From contig JAOTYK010000008.1 in NCBI GenBank assembly GCA_029861955.1, forward strand, positions 1-64,000: a DNA stretch of 64,000 nt. The letters run 5' to 3'. Positions 26,354-34,966 of this stretch are shown here, in pieces; positions within the stretch are counted from its first letter, which is position 1, and every line of letters begins with the position of its first letter. A model generated the notes under the pieces. The model had not been told where the DNA came from. It did no database searches and saw only the letters and a program-made list of their open reading frames with translations. The DNA is from Acidobacteriota bacterium (GTDB taxonomy: Bacteria > Acidobacteriota > Polarisedimenticolia > Polarisedimenticolales > Polarisedimenticolaceae). A program made the position numbers and the translations under genes.

Positions 26354-26473
26354 GGGAGACTCTCCTGGCGACACCCCTCGGCGTCCCGATCCACGATAGT
26401 ACGCGGCACCGCCCAGGGGATAGGGTCCGGCGCGGTCGTCGGGTTATGCCACGGTAACGGCGCGCGCAACCCA

Positions 26474-27859
26474 TCAGCGTCGTGCCTTCTCAAACAACCT
26501 CAGCTGTTCCGCCTCGGTGGGTGGGATCGCGACGGGTTGGTCCCCGGTCCAACAGGCGGTACAGACCTCGTCCCGTCGCTCCTCCGCGGCGGTCAGCATC
26601 CCCTCCAGCGAGAGGTAGCCCAGCGAGTCGGCGCCGATATGCTGGCGGATGCCGTCCTCGTCCTTGTGGGATGCGATCAACTCTTCCGGGTGCGGTGTAT
26701 CGATTCCGTAGAAGCAGGAACCCGTCGTGGGCGGACAGGAGATACGCATGTGAACCTCGCGGGCGCCGGCATCCCGACAGAGCTGGACGATCTTGCGGCT
26801 CGTCGTCCCGCGCACGATCGAGTCGTCGATCAGAACGACGCGCCTGTCCTCGAGGATCTCCGGGACCGGATTCAGTTTGATGCGAACACCGAAGTTGCGG
26901 ATGTTCTGGGTTGGCTCGATGAAGGTTCGCCCGACGTAATGGTTGCGCACCAGACCCAGGTCGAACGGGATCCCCGACGCCGCCGCAAAGCCCAGAGCGG
27001 CGAACATGCCGGAGTCCGGCACGGGAACGACAACATCCGCGTCAACCGGTTGTTCGGCATACAGCTGTTCGCCGAACTTCTTTCGTGCGTGTTGCACCGA
27101 TTGACCGAACAGGTCGCTGTCGGGGCGCGCAAAGTAGACATGTTCAAACAGACACGGCGCAGGACGTTCGGCCTCGAACGGGCGGAAGGAATGCATCCCC
27201 CCGACATCGAAGACCACGACCTCGCCACGTTCGATGTCGCGCACACGGGTTGCCCCGAGAAGATCGAAGGCACAGGTCTCGCTGGCCACGACCCAGGCGC
27301 CGTCCACCTTACCGATCGACAGGGGGCGCAACCCCCACGGATCGCGAACCGCGATCAGCCGTCCGGCGACCATCGTGACCATCGCGAACGCGCCACGCAT
27401 CGGGCGAAGAGCCTCGACCAACGCGTCGACCACGTCCGCCGCCTGCGAGCGTGCCGTCAGGTGCAGCACCGTCTCGGTGTCGCTGGAGGTCTGGAAGATT
27501 GCACCGTCTTCCTCCAACTGCCCTCGGATCGACGCGGCGTTGACCAGGTTTCCGTTGTGAGCGATGGCGATCGGTCCACGATGATGACGCAGCAAGAGCG
27601 GCTGGGCGTTGCAGGTGTCGGAGACTCCGGACGTCGAGTAACGGACATGACCGATGGCGGCCGTGCCCGGCAGCGCCTTCAGGATCTGCTCGTCGAAGAC
27701 TTCGTCGACGAGACCCATCCCCGCGTGACGGTGGAACTGTTCTCCGACGGCAGAGACCACCCCCGCAGATTCCTGACCGCGATGCTGGAGGGCGTAGAGC
27801 GAGAGGTAGGCAAGCGTCGACGCCTCTGGGTGGCCGAAGATGCCGACGATCCCACACAT
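26474..27859 (-). CDS. purF: amidophosphoribosyltransferase
   Basis: PurF makes phosphoribosylamine from PRPP and glutamine, the first purine step. The 461-residue protein begins MCGIVGIFGH, so Cys2 is the glutaminase nucleophile after Met removal and no propeptide is encoded. The PRPP site reads VVLIDDSIVRGTTS. Four cysteines match the [4Fe-4S] ligands of the Bacillus type (PCLFEHVYFARP, GSCFYGIDT, VCTAC). A near-perfect -10 lies just upstream. Confidence 0.95.
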   Translation of the reverse strand: MCGIVGIFGHPEASTLAYLSLYALQHRGQESAGVVSAVGEQFHRHAGMGLVDEVFDEQILKALPGTAAIGHVRYSTSGVSDTCNAQPLLLRHHRGPIAIAHNGNLVNAASIRGQLEEDGAIFQTSSDTETVLHLTARSQAADVVDALVEALRPMRGAFAMVTMVAGRLIAVRDPWGLRPLSIGKVDGAWVVASETCAFDLLGATRVRDIERGEVVVFDVGGMHSFRPFEAERPAPCLFEHVYFARPDSDLFGQSVQHARKKFGEQLYAEQPVDADVVVPVPDSGMFAALGFAAASGIPFDLGLVRNHYVGRTFIEPTQNIRNFGVRIKLNPVPEILEDRRVVLIDDSIVRGTTSRKIVQLCRDAGAREVHMRISCPPTTGSCFYGIDTPHPEELIASHKDEDGIRQHIGADSLGYLSLEGMLTAAEERRDEVCTACWTGDQPVAIPPTEAEQLRLFEKARR

Positions 27860-27887
27860 GCGTGAATGACTCCCGGGTCAAAAATAG

Positions 27888-27893
27888 ATTATA
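27888..27893 (-). promoter_or_regulatory. candidate purF promoter -10
   Basis: A perfect TATAAT on the minus strand lies in the 45-base purB-purF gap. The best-placed -35 (GGCAAA, 17 bases up) is poor and lies inside the end of purB. The leader would be about 22 bases with CGGGAG as ribosome site. Confidence 0.5.
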
Positions 27894-27904
27894 GCGAACC
27901 CTGG

Positions 27905-29206
27905 CTATTGTTTGCCGCCAAAGGTCCTCTCGTAAATCGTGTCGACGTGCTGCAGAAACTTCTCGGGTTCGAAGCAGGCCTCGAATCGTCCGTCGGGCAG
28001 TGCCTGGAGGACCGCGTCATCGGCGGCCAAAAGCTCCCGGAACGACCCCTCCCCGGCCCAGGTCCGCATGGCGTTCCGCTGCACGATGGCAAACGCATCG
28101 TCCCGGGCCATCCCCGACTCGGTGAGCGCCAGCAGGACCGCCTGAGAGAAGACCAGCCCGCGGGTGATCTGCATATTCTGTTGCATCCGCTCGGGATAGA
28201 CGTGGAGCCCGTCCAGCACCGACGTCATCCGGGACAGCATGAAATCGCAGAGCGTCGTCGAGTCCGGAACGATCACCCGCTCGACCGACGAGTGGGAGAT
28301 GTCGCGCTCGTGCCACAGGGCAACATTCTCCAGGGCCGCCTGGACGTTGGAGCGGACCACCCGGGCCAACCCCGAGACGTTCTCGCAACGGATCGGGTTG
28401 CGTTTGTGGGGCATCGACGACGAGCCCTTCTGGCCGGCGCGGAATGGCTCCTCGACCTCTCGCACGTCGGACCGTTGCAGGTGGCGGATCTCGGTGGCGA
28501 TCCGGTCCAGGGACGAGGCCAGGACGCCAAGCACGCCCATGTAATTAGCCAGGCGATCCCTTGCGACGACCTGGGTCGACACGGTCTCCGCCTTCAACCC
28601 CAGGCGCTCCATAACCGCCGCCTCGACCTGGGGTCCCAGGTGGGCGTAGGTCCCGACCGACCCGGAGATCTTGCCGACGGCGATCTCCTCGCGGACGGCG
28701 GTCAGCCGCTGGCGATTCCTCTGCGCCTCGGCATACCACGACGCGAACTTCAGACCCAGCGTGTAGGGCTCGGCGTGGATGCCGTGGGTCCGACCGACCA
28801 TCACGGTCTGGCGATGGGCCAGGGCCTGCTTCCGCAGCACCGTCAGCATCGCTTCGATTCCGGCCAGCAATCGATCGGTGGCGCGAACGATCCGCAGGGC
28901 CTGGGCCGTATCGACCACGTCGGACGAGGTCAGGCCGTAGTGGATATGGCGGGACGCGGGCCCGACCTTCTCGGCGACGCTGGTGCAGAACGCGATGACG
29001 TCGTGACCCACGGTCGCCTCGATCTCGGCGATCCGGTCGATGTCGAAGTCGGCCTTCTCGCGGATCACCGCCATGTCTTCTTCGGGGACGATCCCCTCGA
29101 GGGTCAAGACCTCACAGACCGCAAGCTCGACGTCCAACCAACTACGGAGACGGGAGTCCTCGCTCCAGAGCGCGGCCATCTCTTTTCGTGTGTACCGATC
29201 GATCAA
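27905..29206 (-). CDS. purB: adenylosuccinate lyase
   Basis: PurB cleaves SAICAR and adenylosuccinate, releasing fumarate. The 433-residue protein has the fumarase/aspartase signature GSSSMPHKRNP and the substrate-binding TSSDVVDTAQALR. The start is a TTG at 29206 with AGGAGAG upstream; it overlaps the MBL gene by 4 bases. Confidence 0.95.
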   Translation of the reverse strand: MIDRYTRKEMAALWSEDSRLRSWLDVELAVCEVLTLEGIVPEEDMAVIREKADFDIDRIAEIEATVGHDVIAFCTSVAEKVGPASRHIHYGLTSSDVVDTAQALRIVRATDRLLAGIEAMLTVLRKQALAHRQTVMVGRTHGIHAEPYTLGLKFASWYAEAQRNRQRLTAVREEIAVGKISGSVGTYAHLGPQVEAAVMERLGLKAETVSTQVVARDRLANYMGVLGVLASSLDRIATEIRHLQRSDVREVEEPFRAGQKGSSSMPHKRNPIRCENVSGLARVVRSNVQAALENVALWHERDISHSSVERVIVPDSTTLCDFMLSRMTSVLDGLHVYPERMQQNMQITRGLVFSQAVLLALTESGMARDDAFAIVQRNAMRTWAGEGSFRELLAADDAVLQALPDGRFEACFEPEKFLQHVDTIYERTFGGKQ

Positions 29207-30024
29207 CGTAGACTCTCCTCTTCGCGAACACCGTCATGATCCAACCACAGCGCGGGGGTCAGAGCGCGTGGCGATGCGACACGCATGCGAACCCGCGCGT
29301 ACCCCCTCTCGGCCAGCACGCCGGATGCCGCCTGTCGTGCCAGTTCGGGTCGATTGTTGTTCTCGGAGAGATGGGCCAGCACCACGGCGTAACAGCGGTC
29401 ATCGACCACCTCGCCCAGCAACGCCGCTGCCGCCGCGTTGGACAGGTGACCCATCCGACCGGAGACCCGTTGTTTGATCTGCCACGGATACCGTCCCTGA
29501 TTCAGCAGGACCGGGTCGTAGTTCGATTCGATCATCAACAGGTGGCAGCCCAGCAGTCGCTGACGCACCAGCGTCGTGGCGTGACCCAGGTCGGTCGCCA
29601 CACCCACCCGCAGACCGTCTCGCTCGAGAACGAAGCCCACCGGACGAGCCGCGTCGTGGGGAACGGGGAACGTCCTCACGTTCACGCCGGCCACACACTG
29701 GTTCCCCTCGGCCGGAAGCGACTCCCAGCGATGGAAGTGTTCCGGCGAACAGTCCATCGCCTCCAGGGTCGCCCTGGAACAGGCCACGGTCACCTGATGC
29801 TGGCGGGAAAACAGCTGAGCGCCTCGGCTGTGATCCTGATGCTCGTGAGAGAGCACGATGGCAGAGACCGACGACGGCTCGACACCGGCCTCGACGAGCC
29901 GACGGGTCATCGCACGGGCCGAGAGCCCCGCATCGACCAGCAGGGTCGCTTCGCCGAACTGGACCAGCGCGGCGTTGCCACGGGAGCCGCTGCCGAGCGG
30001 TTGGAATCGAAGCCCCACCCTCAA
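29203..30024 (-). CDS. MBL-fold metallohydrolase (WalJ/YycJ-like)
   Basis: The 273-residue protein has the metallo-beta-lactamase HxHxDH motif in [10 protein letters not shown] and [13 protein letters not shown] downstream, typical of the YycJ/WalJ nuclease-like group. That group is linked to DNA metabolism in some bacteria, but the substrate is not settled. The start is TTG at 30024 or GTG at 30018. It overlaps dut and purB by 4 bases each. Confidence 0.83.
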   Translation of the reverse strand: MRVGLRFQPLGSGSRGNAALVQFGEATLLVDAGLSARAMTRRLVEAGVEPSSVSAIVLSHEHQDHSRGAQLFSRQHQVTVACSRATLEAMDCSPEHFHRWESLPAEGNQCVAGVNVRTFPVPHDAARPVGFVLERDGLRVGVATDLGHATTLVRQRLLGCHLLMIESNYDPVLLNQGRYPWQIKQRVSGRMGHLSNAAAAALLGEVVDDRCYAVVLAHLSENNNRPELARQAASGVLAERGYARVRMRVASPRALTPALWLDHDGVREEESLR

Positions 30025-30533
30025 TGATCCCCGGTGTGGCCGAAGCCGCCGGCACCCCGATCGGTCTCCGGCAGGGTCGTGACGGCCTGCCAGGTGACCC
30101 GCGGAAGCCGTTGGACCACCAACTGGGCGATCCGATCGCCCCGTCTCACGCTGAACAGCTGGTCTCCGTGGTGGATCAGGATCACCTGGATCTCGCCACG
30201 GTAATCCGCGTCGATGGTGCCGGGGGAATTCAGCAGGGTGAGTCCATGCTTCCAGGCCAGTCCGCTGCGAGGTCGCACCTGGGCCTCGTAGCCCGACGGA
30301 AGGGCGATGGCAATCCCCGTCGCGACACGATAGCGACCCCCGGGTTGCAAGGTCAGAACACCGTCGATGTTGGCCCGGAGGTCGAACCCCGCCGAGTCTC
30401 CGGTGGCCTGAGACGGTAACGGGAGATCCTCGGCCCCCGGCACCGCACGAACCTGCACGGTCGTCTTGGAGGCTGCGCCCCCGTCCGTGGACGCCAGGGT
30501 GACGTTCGATGCCTCGTGGTGATTCTGTTTCAT
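30021..30533 (-). CDS. dut: dUTP diphosphatase
   Basis: Dut hydrolyses dUTP to dUMP, keeping uracil out of DNA. The 170-residue protein has all five trimeric dUTPase motifs: [34 protein letters not shown] and [10 protein letters not shown]. An N-terminal extension of about 25 residues is unusual. It overlaps the M16 gene and the MBL gene by 4 bases each. Confidence 0.95.
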   Translation of the reverse strand: MKQNHHEASNVTLASTDGGAASKTTVQVRAVPGAEDLPLPSQATGDSAGFDLRANIDGVLTLQPGGRYRVATGIAIALPSGYEAQVRPRSGLAWKHGLTLLNSPGTIDADYRGEIQVILIHHGDQLFSVRRGDRIAQLVVQRLPRVTWQAVTTLPETDRGAGGFGHTGDH

Positions 30534-31792
30534 AGTTTCAAGGCCCCCGAAAGTCGTTTGATGCTGCCGATCTTGCCGACCGCCGCGACACTCATCTCGC
30601 GGTCGGCAACAATGTGACGAGCGATATCCTGAACCTGATCCCGATCGACCGACTCTACGCCGGCCAGCGTCTCTTCCATCGTGAACTGACGTCCGTAGTA
30701 GATCTCTTGCCGGGCGACGTTGGACATCCGACTGGAGGTGGACTCCAGGGAGAGCATCAGCGATCCCTTGAGATGCTCCTTGGCCACCCTCAGTTCCTCG
30801 GCGGTGGGCCCGTTGTCGCGGAGGTCTCGCAGTTCCTCCTGCACGACCTCCAGCACCTCCGGTCCCTTTTGCGGGCTGGTGGCGGCGTAGATCGCCAGGA
30901 AGCCCGCATCGACGAAACCGTTTACGGCGGAGTAGACGCTGTAGACCAGGCCCCGTTCTTCGCGGATCCGCTGGAATAGCCGCGAGGACATGGTCCCCCC
31001 CAGCAACGTGTTGAAGACGTAGAGCGGATAGCGTCGTGTCCCCCGATCGGGAAACGCCGGTAACCCCATCAGCAGATGGAGTTGGGCCAGCTCTTTCCGC
31101 GACCGTGTCACCAGTCCCCCGTGGGGTCGTGGCAAGGCCTGGTGACGGAGCCCGCGACTGCCCCTCTCGAGATTGCCGAAGGCCCGACCGATCTTGCGGG
31201 AGAGACGTCCGTGATCGACATCTCCGGTGGCGACGATCAGCATGTTCTCGGGGCGATAGGCATTGCGGAAGAACGACATCAACTGACGCCGCGTCAGGCC
31301 GCCGACCGACTCGGCGGTTCCCTGGATCGGGCGACCCAGCACATGCCCCGGATAGAAATGGGAGGCGAACAGGTCGTAGATCAGGTCGTCGGGGGTGTCG
31401 TCGACCATCTGGATCTCTTCCAGGACGACCTTCCGTTCCCGCTCGACCTCATCGGCGTCGAAGAGCGGGTTCTGGACGATGTCCGCCAGCAGGTTGACGG
31501 CCACGTCGAGATGCTCGTCCAACACCTTGGCGTAGAAACAGGTGTATTCCTTGGAGGTGAAGGCGTCCATCTGCCCACCCACCGAGTCCATCTGCAACGC
31601 GATGTCACGGGCCGAGCGATTGCGCGTGCCCTTGAAGACCAGATGCTCGATGAAGTGGGAGATCCCGTTGACCCGTGCCGCCTCGTGGCGGCTGCCGCGA
31701 CGGAGCCACACCCCGACACAGACCGAGCGCACGTGGGGGATGCTCTCCGTCAACAGGGTCAGGCCGCTGGCGAACTTTTTCCTGCGAATCAT
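30530..31792 (-). CDS. M16 family (insulinase-like) zinc peptidase
   Basis: The 420-residue protein has the inverted zinc motif [11 protein letters not shown] and the downstream Glu in [15 protein letters not shown], typical of the processing-peptidase-like bacterial M16B group. It lacks a signal peptide and is probably cytoplasmic or acts on exported peptides. The ATG at 31792 is chosen; a TTG at 31831 adds 13 unlikely residues. It leads a 4-base-overlap chain with dut, MBL and purB. Confidence 0.9.
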   Translation of the reverse strand: MIRRKKFASGLTLLTESIPHVRSVCVGVWLRRGSRHEAARVNGISHFIEHLVFKGTRNRSARDIALQMDSVGGQMDAFTSKEYTCFYAKVLDEHLDVAVNLLADIVQNPLFDADEVERERKVVLEEIQMVDDTPDDLIYDLFASHFYPGHVLGRPIQGTAESVGGLTRRQLMSFFRNAYRPENMLIVATGDVDHGRLSRKIGRAFGNLERGSRGLRHQALPRPHGGLVTRSRKELAQLHLLMGLPAFPDRGTRRYPLYVFNTLLGGTMSSRLFQRIREERGLVYSVYSAVNGFVDAGFLAIYAATSPQKGPEVLEVVQEELRDLRDNGPTAEELRVAKEHLKGSLMLSLESTSSRMSNVARQEIYYGRQFTMEETLAGVESVDRDQVQDIARHIVADREMSVAAVGKIGSIKRLSGALKL

Positions 31793-31862
31793 CGGGGATG
31801 TTGGACGGCGTGAGCTCCGTCGGACGGGCAACGGATGCGCGAAACAGCCGGTGCAAAAGCCG

Positions 31863-31868
31863 ATTATA
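31863..31868 (-). promoter_or_regulatory. extended -10 promoter of the M16/dut/purB run
   Basis: On the minus strand TGCTATAAT is a perfect extended -10. The -35 position (TAAACG) matches only partly. It separates the secretion operon from the M16 operon; the leader would be about 64 bases. Confidence 0.6.
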
Positions 31869-31888
31869 GCAGGGACTCGGCGGAGCGT

Positions 31889-32965
31889 TTACGGATTGTT
31901 GTTCTGCTGATTGTTGTTTTGTTGGTTGTTATTTTGCGGGTTGTCCCGGAGCTGGAGACCCTGCCCCTGACGTCGAGGGGGGCGTCGCCGATTCTCGCCG
32001 GGTGTCCCCTGGGTACCGGGCTGGTTGAAGGTGCTGCCGGTGTCGTTGCCGAACGCGTCGGTACTCCCCTGACCCGGCTGGCCAAACCCCGGGGCCGTCG
32101 TCCCACCGGGCTGGGCGCTGTTTCCGGCGCTGCCCGCGCCTCCCAGCCCGCCGAAACCCTCCCGGGCTCGTTGGACCGGTGACGCGCCGGCCACGGCGTT
32201 GGGATTGGTGTTGGTCGGGTTGCCGGCCTCCCGTTGGCCCTGCTGCCCCGGCTGTCCCTGGGGCTGGTCGATATCCAGGTAGGTGAAGGTCCACTCGCTG
32301 TATTCGGTCAGGTCTCGATAGATCCGGAACGGCGTCTTCTCGCACAGGCTGCGAACCCCGGCGATGGGCAGGCCACTCTCACCACTCCGGTTGGCGAAAC
32401 TGCCGGAATTGGCCACGCCGCCCAGAGGATTGTCTCGGTTCTGGTTCATGCCGGAGTCCAGGCGGCCACCGGAACCGGGCGGCTCCGAGTCGCCTCCATT
32501 GCGATCCAGCGGTGATCGACGATCGCGGTTTCGCCCGCCACGGTCCGAGCCGAATGGGGAGCCCGAACCGCCAAGCCCCAGGTCGTCGGGGTTGCGATTG
32601 GGATCCACGATCTGCCCGTTGGGTCCGATGTAGAGCATCCCCCATTCGCCATCGGGCACCAGGGGGTCGGTCCATTGCTTCCGAAGGAAATACTGGCCCT
32701 GGGGGCCCCGCTCCATCAGCTTCTCCCAGTTGACCGGCGCGATGCCACCGTTGGCCCGTCGGTATCGCTGGATGCCGCGGACGATGTCCTGCGCCCGGAA
32801 GACCATCTCGGCTTCCATCTCCCGGTGAAGCATGTCCTCCCACGCCTGGTAGCCCACCAGCGAGAAGATCATCAGGATCGCCAGTGTGGCGACCAGACCG
32901 GCCATCAGATGACCGGCCTCTCCCGTCCGTGGCGAACCCATCGTCTTTTGGAACCGTTGCTTCAA
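31889..32965 (-). CDS. type II secretion pseudopilin-like protein with Asn/Gln-rich tail
   Basis: The 358-residue protein has one N-terminal hydrophobic helix (LMAGLVATLAILMIFSLVGY) and then EMEAEMVFRAQDIVRGIQRY, the helix layout of GspG-like pseudopilins, but without the Gly/Phe-Thr-Leu-x-Glu cleavage motif. A middle Gly/Asp/Arg-rich stretch (about 130-200) is followed by Gln/Gly/Pro-rich sequence and a repetitive QNNNQQNNNQQNNNP end. A TTG start has GAGG upstream. It is the last gene of the secretion operon. Confidence 0.72.
   Translation of the reverse strand: MKQRFQKTMGSPRTGEAGHLMAGLVATLAILMIFSLVGYQAWEDMLHREMEAEMVFRAQDIVRGIQRYRRANGGIAPVNWEKLMERGPQGQYFLRKQWTDPLVPDGEWGMLYIGPNGQIVDPNRNPDDLGLGGSGSPFGSDRGGRNRDRRSPLDRNGGDSEPPGSGGRLDSGMNQNRDNPLGGVANSGSFANRSGESGLPIAGVRSLCEKTPFRIYRDLTEYSEWTFTYLDIDQPQGQPGQQGQREAGNPTNTNPNAVAGASPVQRAREGFGGLGGAGSAGNSAQPGGTTAPGFGQPGQGSTDAFGNDTGSTFNQPGTQGTPGENRRRPPRRQGQGLQLRDNPQNNNQQNNNQQNNNP
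31892..31942 (-). repeat. low-complexity Asn/Gln codon repeat
   Basis: The last 17 codons of the pseudopilin-like gene encode three NNN blocks separated by QQ. They use AT-rich AAC/AAT/CAA/CAG codons, so the base composition dips sharply against the GC-rich surroundings. Slippage could vary the copy number. Confidence 0.7.
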
Positions 32966-32972
32966 CCTGGCC

Positions 32973-34031
32973 TCAGGGGTTCGTCACCGTAACTCGAACC
33001 GTATCGGTGGAGGGTTGACCGCAGCCGTTGGTCACGGTGACCGTCGCGGTGTAGGTCAACGAGTTGGTGTACGTACACGTCGCCACCGGAGACTGGATCG
33101 TCGGGTCTCCGTTGCCGCAGTTCCACGAGTAGGAAGCGATCCCGGAGTCCGGGTCGCTGGATCCACTGGCGTCGAGGACGACGGAGGCCGAGCCGCCACT
33201 GAGCGTGATGATCTGATCGGTGCCCGCCGCGGCCGATGGCCCCGTCGGATCGCAGACGATCTGGTAGGCGATCGCGTCGATGTCCAGACTGAACAGCGCA
33301 GGATCCGCCGGCGAACTGTTGGGCGGGCAGACCGCCGTGGCGGCTGGATCGTCGCTGACACGTAGGATGACGGATAGATTCTGATCCGTGTTGTAGGTGC
33401 GAGAGAAGGTACTGACACCCTGCACGATCTCGTCATTGGTGTTGTTGGTGGAATCGATCTCCCACTGGTAGCAGGTGATCGGGTCGCCGTCGGAGTCGTC
33501 GGAGTCACGGCCGTCGAACAGAACCAGGGTTCCACGAACCGCCGGGCTGTCCGGGCTGACGTCGATCACGGCGAACGGGTCAGTGGACTCGAAGATCGTC
33601 TTCGTGATCATGACCGGCTGGGACGCCGCCGCCGAGCTGGCCGTGACGGTCGCCGCGGCCGGGTCGCTGCTGGTCATCGTGAGGACATCGACCGCCAGCC
33701 CGTTGTCGTCGGTCAGGATCTCCGTCGGCGGCGATCCCGTAGCGCCGGCCGAGGCGAGAACGCCGGCGGTCGTCGAGAACGTGATCTTGATGTCCTCCAG
33801 TGGGAAGCCACCCTCGTTGAGCACCAGGACGGTGATCGTCGATGTGCCCTCGGACTCGCCGGCGGTCTCGTCGATGACGATCTCGGACGGTGAGGCCGTG
33901 ACGGTGAACTGGGCTGTCGCCGGCGCCAGGACTCCGTCACTATTGCAAGACAGCAGCGCCCACGACGCGCTGAACATAAGGAGTAACAGACCAACGGTTT
34001 GTAACGTTCGTTTACTTGTTTCGCGAATCAT
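32973..34031 (-). CDS. PKD/Ig-like domain lipoprotein of the secretion operon
   Basis: The 352-residue protein has a lipoprotein signal ending in SASWALLSC. A Big_1/invasin-like Ig domain follows (about 40-140), then PKD-like domains with SSDPDSGIASYSWNCGNGD and an end rich in TYTATVTVTNGCG. The role is unknown; it may be an adhesin or a scaffold at the secretion machine. It lies 27 bases after a pseudopilin gene and 7 bases before the last one. Confidence 0.75.
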   Translation of the reverse strand: MIRETSKRTLQTVGLLLLMFSASWALLSCNSDGVLAPATAQFTVTASPSEIVIDETAGESEGTSTITVLVLNEGGFPLEDIKITFSTTAGVLASAGATGSPPTEILTDDNGLAVDVLTMTSSDPAAATVTASSAAASQPVMITKTIFESTDPFAVIDVSPDSPAVRGTLVLFDGRDSDDSDGDPITCYQWEIDSTNNTNDEIVQGVSTFSRTYNTDQNLSVILRVSDDPAATAVCPPNSSPADPALFSLDIDAIAYQIVCDPTGPSAAAGTDQIITLSGGSASVVLDASGSSDPDSGIASYSWNCGNGDPTIQSPVATCTYTNSLTYTATVTVTNGCGQPSTDTVRVTVTNP

Positions 34032-34058
34032 CGATCACACTCCTCGTTCACAGGGGGC

Positions 34059-34463
34059 TTACCAATCTGAAAAGAGCGTACCGTCCAGCGAAACGCCCGA
34101 GGCACCGCTTCGGACATCGACGATGCCCGGCTCGGTCGAGATATCCTGGTCAGAGACTTCGTTCATGATGACGTCCCAGGTGTCCGCACTCTGAGTGACG
34201 GGGTCCTGCGGGACGGCTCGCAGGTATTTGTCGTCGACCAGCGCGTGCAGGTCGTAGGGGTAGCGGCCCTTGTCGGCAAAGTAGTTGTTGATCTGGGTCC
34301 GCATGACGAAGAGGTTTTCTCTCAGCGTCGCCTCTCGTGCGCGATCGATGGCACGACCGTACTGCCCGACCGCGATGGCCGCGACGATACCGATCAGGGC
34401 CACCACTACCAACATCTCGACCAGCGTAAAGCCGGCCTGACCTTTTGCTCGCTTCTTGCTCAC
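34059..34463 (-). CDS. prepilin-type pseudopilin (GspG-like) B
   Basis: The 134-residue protein has the prepilin cleavage motif AGFTLVEMLVVVALIG and a GspG-like body with PYDLHALVDDKYL and DPVTQSADTWDV. It should be cut after the Gly by a prepilin peptidase, which is not in this window. The GTG at 34463 is chosen because AGGAG lies 8 bases upstream; 34481 and 34472 are alternatives. It is 11 bases after pseudopilin A. Confidence 0.85.
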   Translation of the reverse strand: MSKKRAKGQAGFTLVEMLVVVALIGIVAAIAVGQYGRAIDRAREATLRENLFVMRTQINNYFADKGRYPYDLHALVDDKYLRAVPQDPVTQSADTWDVIMNEVSDQDISTEPGIVDVRSGASGVSLDGTLFSDW

Positions 34464-34474
34464 GACACTCACTC

Positions 34475-34966
34475 CTACCACTCCGAGTACGGCACATCAT
34501 TCAGTCCCACCGCCTCGGAGAGGCTGTAGACGTCCATGATGTTGATGCCATCGGAAAACAGCGAACCGGGTTCGTCGCGACTCGACCGGGTACCCCACTC
34601 GTCGGACCCGGTCATCGGATCGATCGGCAACCGACGGAGGTACTTGATCTTGGTCCCGGCGGCGTCGCCGATATCGACCCCTTCGTAGAGCCATTTCAAC
34701 TCTTCCGGATAGCCTTCTTCGTTGGTGGCGCTGAGGACCTGGGTCTTCAGCCCCTCGTAGCGTTCGGTATCGAACTGGAACTTATCGATGGCCTCACGTA
34801 TCTCGCGCAGGTTGCGTCGTAGGACGACCTCCTTGCGACGCTTGAGCATGGTGTTGGCGACGGGAAGGGCCACGGACGCCATCACCGCGAGGACCGCCGT
34901 GACGGCGACCAGCTCCACCAGGGTGACACCCCGTTGGCCGCGCCCCCGCTGTCGCCGTTTGAACAC
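34475..34966 (-). CDS. prepilin-type pseudopilin (GspG-like) A
   Basis: The 163-residue protein has the motif RGVTLVELVAVTAVLAVMA, in which Val replaces the usual Phe after the cut site. The body has IKYLRRLPIDPMTGSDEWG, the conserved DPxTG..W segment of GspG-type pseudopilins. The GTG overlaps the secretin stop by one base. It probably forms part of the periplasmic pseudopilus. Confidence 0.83.
   Translation of the reverse strand: MFKRRQRGRGQRGVTLVELVAVTAVLAVMASVALPVANTMLKRRKEVVLRRNLREIREAIDKFQFDTERYEGLKTQVLSATNEEGYPEELKWLYEGVDIGDAAGTKIKYLRRLPIDPMTGSDEWGTRSSRDEPGSLFSDGINIMDVYSLSEAVGLNDVPYSEW

Noticed and set aside
26537-29239. Long plus-strand open frames of 442 and 457 codons
   Set aside because: Antisense to purF and purB; His/Arg/Gln-rich shadows with no domain.
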